From: Tretioscincus oriximinensis
Taxonomy: Eukaryota; Chordata; Lepidosauria; Squamata; Gymnophthalmidae
NCBI GenBank assembly: GCA_022410635.1
Contig: JAJVDF010000029.1
Coordinates: 1,729,473-1,793,472, forward strand
Direction: 5' to 3'
Length of the DNA: 64,000 bases
Shown here: positions 11,499 through 23,565 of the stretch, piece by piece
How positions within the stretch are numbered: the first letter of the stretch is position 1
How the letters are laid out: each line of letters opens with the position of its first letter
Notes under the pieces: generated by a model
What the model saw: only the letters and a program-made list of their open reading frames with translations
What the model was told of the DNA's origin: nothing
The model's database searches: none
Made by a program: the position numbers and the translations under genes

Positions 11499-11540
11499 TT
11501 ACACTGCAAACTTCCATCAGGACATATTCTGAACCCTACA

Positions 11541-13316
11541 CTTCCTTTATTAAAAAAGTAAATAAAAATGTTGTTCTATTTTATGATAAAGAACACTAGG
11601 AACAATTTCAGCATGTTTCTTCTTTTGTGGTGGGTACAAACATAAAAATAGTTGTAGAGTCGCACTTTTGTGCTTAGGTGTAGTTTTAAACCATACGAAA
11701 AGGTAGAAAGGGTCTTTAGTTAGTTTATACACTATTGCCCCAGCCTCAGAACAGAGTCAGAAGTAGGTGGAGAGAAGATTATGGAAAACCTTAACCCCCT
11801 GACGTATGCTAGGTTGAGTGGTATGGGGTGAGAGTGTGACTTCATCAATCCTAAACTGCATCCCCATGTAGAATTTTTACCACAATGGTAATTACATCAG
11901 GTTGGATACAACCCACAAGTTCAGTGATCTACTTGGGAAAAAGCACTGTTGGCCCATATTTTTTAAAGCTCCTTTTTTCTGTCTTCATTTCAGGCTACTT
12001 TAAAAACCCACTAAAATGCCTTTATGAGGTCTTCCATAGTGGGAAAAGTTTATTGTCTTGCAGAGAACGCTGGGAATTGTAGTAAGACAAGTTCAGCAAT
12101 GGCTTAATGGAACGTGTCATGAGATGAGAATACAAAAAATGTACTGGGAATACTGCAGCCTTGTAGTAGTGATTGGCAACAAGGTGGAGAATTGAAGGTT
12201 AGTGGGGATGCATTTGCAAATGGGTTCTTCCAGATTTAAAGTAAATTCTGAAATAAAACAGATGGTGGGGAGGCACCCCTAGGCATGTCCCACAGCTCCA
12301 TTCCAAGCACTGATGAAGGTAATTAAGTATAGGAGAAGGAAGATGTGAACAGAGAACATCAAATTTAGGAGAGATTGAGGATGGATTTATAGGTGAGTGG
12401 TATGGTGCGTTTGCAGCTGACCAATAAGATGGTCTTTTTTTATCAAAATAAAGTACGTAGAATCCAGAAACATATATTATCACACGACATGTAGGAATGG
12501 CTAAATTATGTTCCTTGGCTGCAGTTGTTCTCTTGAAGGCTAAAGCTTATTGCAGATCTATACATTTGGCTTGGTTTCAAGAGCTGTAACCACATTGTGC
12601 TGACCGAGGTTTCTCTTGAGAGGCTCCCTACCAATTGCTGACATTAATTGTGGCATGACAGATGAAGGATTTTCTTCCATATTCTTATATTTCTCCCTTG
12701 GGCATCCTCAAAGTAGATAGCCTTTTCAGTAGACAGACCAAAACTGAAGAAGTGAAAAATATTATTGTTTATCAATTGTTTTATATTGCTGAGGAAAATA
12801 CAGAAAAAAGGTCCCATGCACTTTTTCTTGTCAATAAATGCTGTATAAACCTAAAAGGAAATAAATTCAGCTTTGTGGTGTCGAAGATTCCAAGTAAGGC
12901 ATGATCCTCATTCCAGCATTGTCATCCAGCTTCTTTAGTGCCCCACTGGAACTCCCTATGAATTTTTCATGAGGTAGCCTAGTGGATCCAAGCAGAGTGG
13001 GAAGCATAGCATTGGAAAGAGAAGCACTAGGTGAAATGGTGAAAGTCATAGCCTAAAATTTGATTTCCCAGTATGCTTCTGAGCATTATGTCACATAGCT
13101 GAAGCATTTTGAAAACGTTATGGACTCAATTAAATACAACACTCCTAAAATACAGTTGATTGCTGGACAGCACCTGTGAATCTGCTCATCTCTTGCAGTA
13201 ATTTTACTATGTCACCAATGACTACTACAATTTGTATGTGTTTTGTTTTTAAAAGATGTTGTATTTCCTGTCTTTGCTTTAAATTTTTACGAGATACATA
13301 GAAGCATTCAACGTAT
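11541..13316. other. No recognised gene; one ACTACAATTCCCAG-like motif
   Basis: CTGGGAATTGTAGT at about 12069-12082 is the reverse of ACTACAATTCCCAG, the core recognised by ZNF143/Staf, but here it is probably part of a repeat. Frames at 12199-12483, 12662-12904 and 12867-13049 have no domain signature. Confidence 0.35.
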
Positions 13317-13394
13317 AATTACACGGAAGGCCAAATATAACATAACATAACATAATATATGTTGTATTGTGAATATTTGGCCTTCTGTGTAATT
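13317..13394. mobile_element. Short fold-back (MITE-like) element, about 78 bp
   Basis: The arm AATTACACGGAAGGCCAAAT continues to 13338 and pairs with 13373-13394 (ATATTTGGCCTTCTGTGTAATT), with one mismatch in 22. Between them is a (CATAA)n-like spacer. It has no coding capacity. The ends give no clear superfamily. Confidence 0.65.
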
Positions 13395-13585
13395 GAAAAG
13401 CAAAACAAAAACCCATTCACACATGTGGGATATTTTGTGCTTTAACAATGGGTTTGGACACTGAGGCAGCATCCACATGATCATGAGAGACTCAGGTAGA
13501 GGCTTATGGAGACTTCAGCATCTTGCATTTCAGACTGGTCTTATGGAAGGCATGCTCTGTGGGAAACAGCAAGTGGGCTCTTGCT

Positions 13586-13754
13586 TAGGCTGACCAGATG
13601 ACCCCTTTTGGGGGGGGGGGTTGAAAACCCGTTTTTGGAGTGCCTCCTGGTTTTTTCTGAGGAAAAAAACATTTCTCAGAAAAAACTGGGAGGCACCCCA
13701 AAACTGGGTTTTCAACCCCCCCCCCCAAAAAAAAGGGGTCATCTCGTCAGCCTA
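13586..13754. mobile_element. Fold-back element family F, copy 1 (169 bp)
   Basis: It begins TAGGCTGACCAGATGACCCC and ends GGGGTCATCTCGTCAGCCTA, with arms of about 80 bases that pair almost throughout. It contains poly-G and poly-C tracts, GAAAACCCGTTTTTGGAGTG on one side and the complementary CACCCCAAAACTGGGTTTTC on the other, around a short TTTCTGAG/CTCAGAAA loop. Related copies are at 24.9 and 58.0 kb. The outer word resembles turtle and other reptile MITEs I recall (GGCTGACCAGATGTCCC). It is non-coding. Confidence 0.75.
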
Positions 13755-16134
13755 TGTGTTGCTCTTACAAAAATAATACTGGGATGATTGTGAGGAATAC
13801 AAAACCAGGTGCCATTTCACTGGAACTGAAAATTTTTGTGTGGCTCCAGATGACTATTTCAGAGGCCAGCTAGTAACAAAGATTCTTATTCTCCAGCACT
13901 TTTTTATTCCCTGTTTCTCTGATAATCATCTTTCCAGCTTTAAAGCACTGTACTCATACCTTTACGGTTTATTTCAGATTTTGTCATTTTGTCATTTCTT
14001 GGCAAATGAGGTTTTCGAATCATGTGACACCATCTCTTGGCAGCCATTTTGTTTGCTGGTTGTCAAGAGGAAGTTCATAGTCCCTCCTCCCAAACTGGTT
14101 AGTCTGCTGTCAGTGTCAGGTGTCACACATCCCCCTTTTGTGAGATGAGGGGAAGTTAATGGGAATGTAAACATCAACATTCTTGCAGTTTCTCATGAAA
14201 ATGATCCACACAGCACAGCCTTTCTAACCTGAAACCTTCGGGTATGGGGCGGAGTATAAGTGTAAATAAACAAATAATTTAACCCTATATCCCGATTTGA
14301 CAGCTGGCTCTCCTGTTTTACCAATAACCCTGATAGTTGGCTTTAAAGCCCACATTCTTCTGGTTTATCTAAGAGGCTGGTGAGGCAAATGCAACAGAAA
14401 TTCAACTTTCAGTTGAATTATTGACCCTATCTGGACACAGCCTAAGAATTTTAATTTGTAGATCTCAGCAAAATTCAGTGACTGGGTCTAAATGGATGGA
14501 ATGTTGTGGGTTTTACAAACATTCTTGAGAATCAGGTTTTTATGAAATAGCAAAAAAATCCTATAAACTACTTATATTTTATGCCCATGGGGAGACTGGC
14601 AGCAGTTCCCAATTGCCATGCAGTAATAGCACCAATACTGTGTATGCAACCTTAATGTGATGCTGTAAATCTCCTTGAGGATTTTACAGAAAGTGCAGTA
14701 CACAAATATACATAATGTAAGTGTGGAAAAGTTCTGAAAATCTCAGGCCTTGACACATATTTCTTAAGTAATCTAAATCAAACAATTCTGAGGATGTTTC
14801 AGCCTGAATCTAATTCTAGTTCATAATATGCTGTCCTTGCCTGACTTTTATTATTTCCTTTCTCCTGCTCTGTATTCTGCAACAAGTTGAGGTGACCAAA
14901 GACATTAGCTACAATCCAAGTACAACATGATGCGGCTTTAAATTTGAGACTGAATAAATATTTCTGTAGCTCAACAAACTTCTGCAGTACACTTATCAAG
15001 CGAGCACAAAGCTGAACACCGTTTGCTAATTCCTTTATCTTACAGATACAGGACTGAAAACAAAGTCACACACTCATAAAATAAACATACCCCCAACTCC
15101 TTTTTGTTAGATTGTTTGGAATAGGAAGCAGTTAAATCTCTATCCCACATTTGGCATTGCCATTTGTGCTCCTGCCTGCAGGTAAACTGCTTTCTAAACT
15201 ATTTATTTGTGCAGGGAAGTAGGAGGATATTTCCAAACCTGAGAATGTAGTAAAAGAAAGAGTCTCTGTTGCAAAATTCGTAAAAGTAACTGGACCAAAA
15301 TGATTTCTCCCACAAGGAATTCATAGTTGTCATTCCAAGTTATATCAATGGCCAGCCCAAGTCAGCATCTTTCAGCTGTCTCCAATATCCAGTAACTACT
15401 CCTCAGAAAAGTTGTCAAATGGGGATCGTTTAAATGTTGCACACTAGTGACCTTCTGCCTCTGAGATGGAGGGAGGCTTGATTATTTAGTTATCTTCAAA
15501 GACCTCCCTTCCCTCCTACACATTCATATGAACTTTTCTTCTTGATGGAACTTGAATATTTTATTTACTTTTGATCCATTTTTCTGGCTTGCACATATGC
15601 CTGGCACATGCTGACCTAGGAACTTTTAATCACAAAACAGCATATCCACGGGTCAGAACCAAAAAAGCTATTTAGATAAGGGTTTATTCTAGATGTTTGT
15701 TGTCCTTGGAGTATTTTTATTTTATCTTAGGGTTTGGGGCAGGCTTCTTCAGCTTTTAGCCACAATTTAGATACTGTTATATGAGAAAGTATTTGTCTCC
15801 TTTCTTGATTTTGTCTCTTTTTCATATTTGTTACCTTTAATTTTATTAGAGCATTAAGCAAAATTCAGTATGCTGCAAAGATAGTCTAAGTAAACACAAA
15901 ATGCAACTTCCAAGTTTTTGTTTCATTTATTGAAAGAAAAAGTAATAATCCAATGCTTATAGACCCCATAGTTGCCCAGTCAATCAATGAACCAAATTTA
16001 TACTAATAATTAAGATCAATTAGATTAGACATCCACATGCTTGATTATTGCTAATCCGGCTGAATCCAGTTGTCACTTGAATTTACCATTTGCAGCAGTG
16101 TGACATATGATAAAATTCTCAACAAGCTACATAT
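13755..16134. other. Mostly unrecognised; L2-like tail at 14225-14280
   Basis: CTGAAACCTTCGGGTATGGGGCGGAGTATAAGTGTAAATAAACAAA at about 14230-14275 is the L2-type LINE or SINE tail on the plus strand. Near 14660-14735 a 'ctccttgaggattttacagaaagtgcagta' stretch looks like another old LINE tail. The rest has no recognisable gene. Confidence 0.4.
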
Positions 16135-16396
16135 TATTTATTTATTTATTTGAACTTGTATTCCGCCCTATACCCAAAGGTCTCAGGGAGGCCAACCATA
16201 GGGCTGTGCACATAGCTTTTGTTGCTTCCTCCACAACAGACACCCTGTGGAGTAGGTGGGGCTGAGAGAGTTCAAAGAACTGTGATTGGCCCAAGATCAC
16301 CCAGCTGGCCCTCATGGAGGCGTAGGGAATCGAATCGGGAGACCACCAGGTACGAGTCCTACACTCTAACCACTACACCAAACTGGCTCTCTATGC
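16135..16396 (-). mobile_element. tRNA-derived SINE with L2-like tail, full length
   Basis: Minus strand: AGAGAGCCAGTTTGGTGTAG and GTGGTTAGAGTGTAGGACTC (A-box region), CCCGATTCGATTCCCTACGC (B-box region), then CCAGCTGGGTGATCTTGGGC, CCCCACCTACTCCACAGGG and GTCTGTTGTGGAGGAAGCAA. It ends GACCTTTGGGTATAGGGCGG and (AAAT)n. The tail matches the L2 LINE at 1-430, which suggests mobilisation by that LINE family. This is the best-preserved SINE of this type in the window. Confidence 0.8.
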
Positions 16397-19300
16397 CTTG
16401 ATTGAAATAAATTCAAAAAGAGATGAAAAAGAACTTTATAAAAACATAGTCTAAAAAATCAAGCTTTGGGAATTACTATGAAAATTATTGTCTCAAAACA
16501 GAAAATACTTAGAACAATAGTTCTTCCCAGAAGTGGCAAACCTATTATCATTTCTGCGACTGATCCAGAAAATCACAAAAGAACATGGATGAGAAAGAAC
16601 TGAAGGTTTTGCTTTCCTCAGATAAAGCAATATTCATTAACCCATGAAGGGAATTGCGTGGTAAAAAGTATTGCTAACCAGAAGGAACATAAAAATTCGT
16701 TTCCTGTTTTTTTAAAAAATGACTCCCCACTTTGAAGATCTCAAAGTATTTTGGAATAATGTTCTGATGATTGTTGAGTCAAAGGTGGAACATTTTGAAA
16801 ATTTGTGTTTTGCTGTATCTGGTAACAAATAAGCGGATTTTTATCAACAGTCAAATATAGTGGTGTAATGATGGTATGATGATGCTTTGAGCTTCAGGAT
16901 CTGTGATTCATCCTAACTGACAAAAGCATGATTTCTGCTCTCTCCCAGAAAGTCCTAATGGAGAATGTTCATCAGCTCATTATATGAAGTTCAGATGGAA
17001 CTGGGTTATATAGCAAAACCAGTGATGCAAAAGAAACAAAACTAAGGACTGTTTGTACATTTACCTGATTCTGAAATAGGTTGGGACAGTCTGGACTATG
17101 ATAGGAAACTCCTCCCATTCTGAGAAGGCTTGATATCTACATTTCACACTGTTTGTGCTGTTACAGCTCCCAGCCTCGGAGGTGGTTGTCAGCCGTAAAA
17201 AGGATTGAAATGTAAGTTTTTGGTCTTTGTGATTTTCAATGAGACTCTTTCCAATGGATGATCCTTAGTGCTATTTCCAATGGCCCACTCTGGTGTGCTG
17301 CCAAAAATTCTGCATTCTGAAATAATTTGGAATACTGAGCCTGGAGCTTTTCTTCACAAATCCTTATTCCAGATTAAGAATTTGCTTAGCAATCTTCTTT
17401 ATTGTGATACTCCTTTCCCTTCCTGCAGGTCTGTTCTATCTTCTTCAGATAAAAAGTGATCCTGATTAGGAGGGAAATTGGCATTACCAGTAACCATGTT
17501 GTATTTACCATTGTGTAAGAGGCCTGATTCCAAGCACAAGAACAGTGTGGAAAGCATACTTCCAAGTTCAGAACTATTACAATTTAGTAATGTACTTTCA
17601 TTCCTAGTCCCAGAAAGCCAGCCTCTAATGCTCATATGGGCGTCTTAGTTCAGTCTGGAAGATGGCAGACAATAGACATATGACACTGATCCTACCTATA
17701 TCTTCTCAACATCTCAGGCAGAAAAAGGTAGTTGCGGAAACAACCATGGTGTGATTATGGACCTCTTTAACTAGAACATAATAGGATAACATTAAATTTT
17801 AATATTAAGCTTGATTAATATGAAAAAAGAAGTGGGGAGCAAGGAAGATAATAAATACTTTTGTTACTTTCAGTCTCCATCCTTTCTTTTGGAAAATTGG
17901 TTAAAATTTGTTTTGGCAAAAATACCCTGAGTCAATTCTTTCACTTTGTGAGTGATAGAAAATACTCACTATACTCTACCACCCAAACTACTTTGGGGGT
18001 TTTAATGCCACTCTTTCACTAAGAAATCCATTCAACTGTAAGGAACAGAGACTTTGTAACAAGTTCCAAGAAATGCAGATGCATTTGTTGGCTTCGTACT
18101 TGGTTTTTCAATCTTGACAACTTTGATTCTCTGTAGAAGAATGGACAATTTAAAGGCTTTTCTATGCACTGTTTTCTACCACTTGTGGATTTAGGGTCCT
18201 GGTCTATCCCAGAGCACTTTCTGTAGTTATGTCAGATAACTGAAGGTTTGTTTAGGAGTTAGCTAAAACAAACTTCCATGTTTAAATAAATATTTCTTAG
18301 AATAGTTTGGAATATTGTAGACTATAACTTCTAGAATTATGGTTAGGGATCACATGATTTATTTTTGAGTATAATTTTGGGTACTCAGCAGTCATTTATT
18401 CCTATGTAAGTATAGATTCAACCTCAATGAAACACCACAATTACTCAAAAGGATTAGATGAAGCACTTGCATGTAACCTATAGGCTACAGAAGGAACNGT
18501 TGTAGACCAGAGACACACAGAGAAAAAATATTATTAGTGTCAGTGGTANGAAACAGGTGTTTGTCCAGAAAGCTCAGAGATGCATCAGTACTCAAAGCTT
18601 TGTGGATATATTTACAGTATTTAAAGGTCAAGTAATCTTTTCTATTTCCCCATTTCCTTCAGATGATTTTGCTGAACATTTTCATTATACCTTGCGATTT
18701 TTCCACGTACCCTCTTTTTTTTTTAAGAGGATTTCTCTGTATGTCTCAAGCTATTAGGATGTAGCAAGTGTGCAGTGAATGTGTTATTACCGTAACTTGC
18801 TTTTCACATAGCAGATATTTATCCTCAGTGCAGTAAAGNGTTCCCTTTCAATGGGAGTGTGGAAGTAAAGATTAGTGAGGGCAGGCAGTCTCGAATAAAG
18901 ATTGAGGGATAGAAAGGGTGCACACTTTCTTGTGTTGCACTTTCAATCTGAACCACAGATAGAAGAATCAGTTATGTCTCCATTTGCTTCTTGATAATGA
19001 AAGAGATGAATCATTGGCCCATGAATTTCATCCCAGAGCCCTTACTGCTCAGATGTATTGCTTATTGGGCTATGCATGGTTGCATCTTTGATGCAAATAG
19101 CATCTGGTGTTCTTAAACATAGAACCTCAAGCCCAGCAAGCTCAGTGACTAATGAAAGACATCTGCAGATATGTACATATTTAGGTTTAGATGAAGATGA
19201 GCAGNAATAGAAAAAAAATATGGAAACTGGAAAATAATGTTTTTCTAAACTTCGTTCACTTGAGGTTCTGTTGCTCTGTGAATTACATCTACAAAGATGC

Positions 19301-19604
19301 TTCTTTTAGTCAAATATCAAATATATCTTTATTGATTAGTCTACAGACCACATCAATTACATCATTAAAAACTAGTCTGATACAGTTCAGAGTAAAATAC
19401 AAAAACATAAAAATGCATGTATTTCTATTTAGGGACATAGAGCAGGACAAAAAGATTAATGAGAAGAGATAATTTTCTTCTCCGAGTTCCATCATTCCAT
19501 TTTAGTACAATGGTTTGCCACCAAGTCAGATTTTAGGAGTAGTTCTTCCAACAAAGTAATTTTATTGTAACACATTTCATTATATTTAAATGACACATAA
19601 CTGA
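16397..19604. other. No recognised feature
   Basis: About 3.2 kb of AT-rich, repeat-poor DNA. The most exon-like frame (17399-17635, minus, 78 codons) lacks convincing splice sites. A poly-T run lies near 18715. No RNA gene was recognised. Confidence 0.35.
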
Positions 19605-19681
19605 AAGCTTTTATGGTTATAATAAAGGACCATCTTCTCCTATATTGACCTGCCAGTGTCTTAGGATCTGCAGGGAAAGCC

Positions 19682-21356
19682 TGTGAGACTCTCAATGGTA
19701 AATAAACACTCAGACAAAGAACATAAGAAGAGCCATACTGGATCAGGCCATAGCCCATCAAGTCCAGCATTCTGTGTCACACAGAGGCCCACCAGATGCA
19801 CCTGAGCAGTCCAAACAGAGGAAAGCAAATTTTGCACCTGTTCATGACTCCCTGCGAATGGTACTTCAGGAGTCCTGCCTGTTGCTCCATCCTGGAGGCA
19901 ACATCCAGACATCCATCCTAGTATTCATTTATACCCTTGGTGTCCATAAACCTGTCTAGTCCTGTCTTGAAACTATCCAAGCTGTTAGCTACCACTACCT
20001 CATCAGGAAGTAAATTCCACAGGCCGATGACCCTCTGGGTGAAAAAAATACTTTCCTTTGTCTGTTCTCACTTTTCTACCCAACAGTTTTAAGGAATGCC
20101 CTCTGGTCCTTGTGTTGTGTGATAGAGAAAACACTTTTTCTCTATTCACCCTGTCCATCCAATGCATGATTTTGTACACTTCAATCAGATCACCTCTCAA
20201 ATGTGGCCTTTCGAGGCTGAAGAGGCCCAGACGTTGCAGCCTGACTTCATAAGAGAGGTGCTCCAGACTCTTGATCATTTTTTTTGTCCTTTTCTGCACC
20301 TTCTCCAGTTCCAAAATATCCCTCTCGAGATGTGGTGACCAGAATTGAACACAGTATTCCAAATGTGGCCTCACTACAGATTTAGAAAAAGGCAAAACAA
20401 CATTTGCTGACTTGTTTTCGATTCCTTTCCTAATTATCCCCAACATGGAATTTGCCTTTTTTGCTGCTGCTGCACACTGGATTGACATTTTCATTGAATT
20501 GTCCATCAACACCCCAAGATCATTTTCTTGCTCAGTCACAGAAAGCTTGGTTCCCATCAGTTGCTAGGAGTAATTGTGGTTCTTTGCCCCAATGTGCATG
20601 ACTTTGCACTTGCTTAAGTTGAAGTGCATTTGCCACTTTGATGCCCACTCACTCAATTTCAGCAGATCACTCTGGAGTGCCTTACAATCATTTTCAGTTT
20701 TCACTACCTTGAACAGTTTAGTGTCGGCAGCAAACTTGGCTACTTCACTATTTACCTCGGCATCCAGATCATTTATAAATATATTGAAAAGCAAGGGTCC
20801 CAGTACAGACCCCTGGGGTACCCCACTTCTTACCTCTTTCCACTCAGATAACTGTCCATTTATTACTACCCTCTGTTTTCTATCTTTTAGCCAGTTTCCA
20901 ATCCAGGACAAAGTCTGTCCTCTTATACCATGAGTATGGAGCTTTTTTAGAAGCCTTTGATGAGGGACTTTATCAAAAGCCTTCTGAAAATCTAGATAGA
21001 CAATATCAACTAGATCCCCTTTATTAACACTCTCAAAGAATTCTAGCAAGTTAGTAAGGCATGATTTACCTTTGCAGAAGCCATGCTGAGTGATTCCAAG
21101 CTCTGGAAGTGATTTATTACAGCTCTAGAGAGAATCTGAGTTAAGTCTGCAGTGATTGCCTGCTGCCAAAGCAGCTATATTTATACAGTCCTTTGGCCAA
21201 TCACTGCATTCCCATTTTCCTGCTTGAAACATTCAACCCAGATTGGTTGCATTTAAACATTTGAGGTTTCCCTCCAAAACTCAGAGGTTTCCCTCCAAAA
21301 TGTAAAATCAGTAAACCATATATACAATTCTATTTACATGTCATGCATTTATGACA
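19682..21356 (-). mobile_element. Gypsy-type solo LTR, split by a CR1 insertion
   Basis: Two pieces (19682-about 19717 and about 21089-21356) join to give about 304 bases, matching in order and orientation the LTR at 37609-37911 (303 bases). Shared marks on the minus strand are the palindromic start TGTCATAAATGCATGACATG, duplicated GGAGGGAAACCTC words, the TATA-like TATAAATATA, the polyadenylation word AATAAATCACTTCC and the end GAGAGTCTCACA. The flanks AAGCC and ATGCC are compatible with a 5-bp target duplication carrying one change. No internal gypsy sequence remains, so it is a solo LTR. Confidence 0.72.
19718..21088 (-). mobile_element. CR1/L3-clade LINE, 5'-truncated, ORF2 RT to 3' end
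   Basis: Minus-strand coding sequence runs from about 21088 (QHGFCKGKSCLTNLLEFFE) through 21049-20564 and 20557-20003 in one frame, broken by a TAG at 20564-20566. Reverse-transcriptase landmarks are YLDFQKAFDKVPH (motif A), SGVPQGSVLGPLLFNIFINDL (motif B region) and FAADTKLF in place of the family's FADD catalytic box. The downstream block has VVRPHLEYCVQFWSPHL, LEHLSYEVRLQRLGLFSLE and FSLSHNTRTRGHSLKL. The 3' UTR ends CCAGTATGGCTCTTCTTATG without poly-A, as is usual in CR1. It interrupts the gypsy LTR. A close relative is at 47.9 kb. It is inactive. Confidence 0.88.
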
Positions 21357-21560
21357 ATGCCATTCTAATGCTACATTCAGCCCTGGTCACTAGAGTGTTG
21401 AATAAAGAAGTCTCCCTTAAAAAGTGCACCTAGTAGCATCACTTCGTATGTTTAGAACAACTAAAATCTATCTTAGCAACCTGGCCACTTTTAAGCACCG
21501 CTATGGCTTTTAGCCTATGTATTTTATGTTTAGATTATATTGTTGTGATTCACCTTGAAA

Positions 21561-21964
21561 CAAATACAGATCAGTACATTTGGGGGGCTATTTCTTGCAA
21601 GAGAATTTTTCAGAAATGATCATACCATGTTGTAGCATTATGTGTGTCCTTGAATTCCCTAGGGTACAATGTTCAAGAGCTGCGAAACCCAAAACAATAT
21701 CTTTCCTTCTTGGTGGGAAACAATTTTTAATAGAAAGAGAGTATTGTAGTGGGCAGTTGTAGGCTTAGATTAACATAGGTATAGATGAATCCAAGCAATG
21801 TTTATGATTCCTATCAGAAAGCAAAGACCAAATCAGTAGTTCATTTCTGGGAGATAAGGATAGTTCAAGAGGGAGTACCCAAATCTGATTGACATCTCAG
21901 TTGCAAGGGTGTTGTGGTGGTCTAGCCAAGAAAAACATGTAAGAAAAATATATGGATGGATTTG
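21561..21964. other. No recognised feature
   Basis: AT-rich DNA between two LINE remnants. Nothing is recognised. Confidence 0.35.
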
Positions 21965-22440
21965 TTACTTTTGTTTTTTTACATTCCACCCTATACTGGG
22001 CAGATGCAATAGAAGATAATTAAAACAAGTTAAATAGTTACATTTCACAGTGCCTGCAGAGAGAAAAGGTTCATTCTGCTGCAGGGCAGTGTAAACAGTG
22101 CTTTTCACCAGGCATCTAAATGTGTACAGTGTATGTGCCTGGTGTAGCTTAGAGGAGAGTTCACTCCAAAGCCTGGGGGCTAGCACACAGAATGCTCTTC
22201 CGCATGCCCACATCCCTTTAATAACTAATGGAGGTGGGTCCATCAAGAGAGCCTCATTGGAAGATTTTAAGGCAGGTTGATATGTTAGGAGATGTTCCTT
22301 GAAATGTTTTGGGCCCAAGCTGTCAAGGGCCTTCTAAGCCAACGTTAAAACCTTGAACTGGGCTCACTAATGATTGGCCAGGCAGCGCATTATTTTAGGA
22401 CTGGCGTAATATGCACATATTATACATATTACTGACTACT
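21965..22440 (-). mobile_element. L2-clade LINE ORF2 C-terminus and 3' end, decayed
   Basis: The minus frame 22318-21965 reads GPKHFKEHLLTYQPALKSSN, then EALLMDPPP and RAFCVLAPRLWSELSSKL, colinear with the L2 protein at 1-430 (GPKYLKERLLPYQPARALRS, EALLVVPP, APCLWNSLPLEV). Upstream of the frame, 22320-22420 still matches the preceding ORF (CAAGGTTTTAACGTTGGC on the minus strand). The 3' UTR includes the ATACTGGGCAG/CACCCTATACT tail motif. It has diverged more than the copy at the window start. Confidence 0.65.
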
Positions 22441-23083
22441 TTCAAGCAGTCTCTCCAGCAAAACAAGTAAAATTGCTTGCTTTGGGACAAGATATGAAAC
22501 ACTTGTATGAAACACTTCACGGGGGCAGTTACTATTCNATTTTTATCATAGTTATCACTAACATATTCACTCCATGTTCCTATCTCTTTTTATTTTCCTC
22601 CACAGTGCTATGGAGGGTGGGGGAGTGGATATAGTTAGTATATCAGTATTTAAGATTCTTCTTGGCAGCATCCATGTGCCACCTTATTATTGTGCTACAT
22701 TGGCTATTTTATGAAAAAGCATACTGCTTGGAAATTGTAGGCTGCCAGTTTGGTCCCTAGTCTATCTCAGGAACTAGGCAATTGCAAACTACTGCTCTAT
22801 CTTCCCAAATAAAATTACATAAAGGTGTCCTTGAAGGTGCTTATGCATTTGACCAGGTGTTGGCCACAACTTGGTGACACCCACAATAACTAATTCTAGA
22901 ATAAAGTCTATTACTATTCCCAATCAGGGCTACTATGATCAGAATTATGATCTATCTATTGTAGAAGGGTCATTAGCAGGGAGCAGGTGAGATGTGAACC
23001 AGGTATAGTGGTTAATAAAATAAGCATCATGTGTTCCAGACTCCAGAGGACTTCTTTGAGAGCTCAGTCTCTACTGTCTCTAC
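22441..23083. other. No recognised feature
   Basis: No gene, RNA or repeat was recognised. Confidence 0.35.
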
Positions 23084-23302
23084 TGAGAGCCAATTTGGTC
23101 TTGTGGTTAGTGAATCAGACTCTTATTTGGAAGTCTCCTGGTTCAATTCTGCAGTCCTCCACTGGGCTAGCCAGAGCTCTCTCAGCCCTACCTACTTCAC
23201 AAGTTGTCTATTGTGAAGAGAAGAACAGAAGTTTATATAAGCTATTTTAATTCTTTTTGGGTTAAGAAAAGCAGGGTATAAAAACCAAGTTCTTTTCTTC
23301 TT
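23084..23302 (+). mobile_element. tRNA-derived SINE with Sauria (Bov-B-like) tail
   Basis: Plus strand: GAGAGCCAATTTGGTCTTGT and GTGGTTAGTGAATCAGACTC (A-box region), CCTGGTTCAATTCTGC (B box), CTCTCTCAGCCCTACCTACTT and TTGTCTATTGTGAAGAGAAG. The 3' end TTTTTGGGTTAAGAAAAGC and AGGGTATAAAAACCAAG is followed by a T/C-rich TTCTTTTCTTCTT tail. This is the order expected of Sauria-type SINEs. It is decayed but close to full length. Confidence 0.75.
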
Positions 23303-23489
23303 GGGTCTGCTTTTTTAGCATTCAGAAATCTAATGGTGTTGTTATTTTTTTCAAGCTGCACAAATTATCTTATTGCTGCATTTCATTGGATCTTTGAAAT
23401 TACAGTACACATGTAAAGGTGTTCAAAATGTAAGTACCTTTCTTGTTTTCAATAGTCTTAACTGGTTAATTCTTGGTATCTTTGTTGTT

Positions 23490-23565
23490 GTTTGTTACTT
23501 CTTTATTTACACTTATATCCCTCCCTATACCAAAAGGGCGGTTAACAATAATAAATATATTAAAG
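23490..23565 (-). mobile_element. L2-like LINE tail fragment
   Basis: TATTTACACTTATATCCCTCCCTATACCAAAAGGGCGG is the reverse complement of the L2-type tail (CCTTCGGGTATAGGGCGG...ATAAGT). Only the terminal 70 bases are recognisable. Confidence 0.45.

Larger units (their letters stand above)
19605..21560 (+). mobile_element. L2-clade LINE fragment split by a solo LTR
   Basis: Left part, about 19605-19681: ACCTGCCAGTGTCTTAGGATCTGCAGGGAAAGCC aligns with the coding stretch of the L2 copy at 1-430 that encodes YQPARALRSAGEAL. Right part, about 21357-21560, resumes with decayed sequence matching the following ORF and 3' UTR (CGTATGTTTAGAACAACTAA, AACCTGGCCACTTTTAAGC). The gap between them is filled by an LTR with a CR1 inside it, so this is the oldest layer of the nest. 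The reading frame is destroyed. Confidence 0.5.

Noticed and set aside
17399..17635. 78-codon minus-strand frame that looks somewhat exon-like (ends ..DHFLSEEDRTDLQ..)
   Set aside because: No acceptable donor after the DLQ segment and no clear acceptor upstream. No recognised family. The length is within chance for AT-rich DNA.
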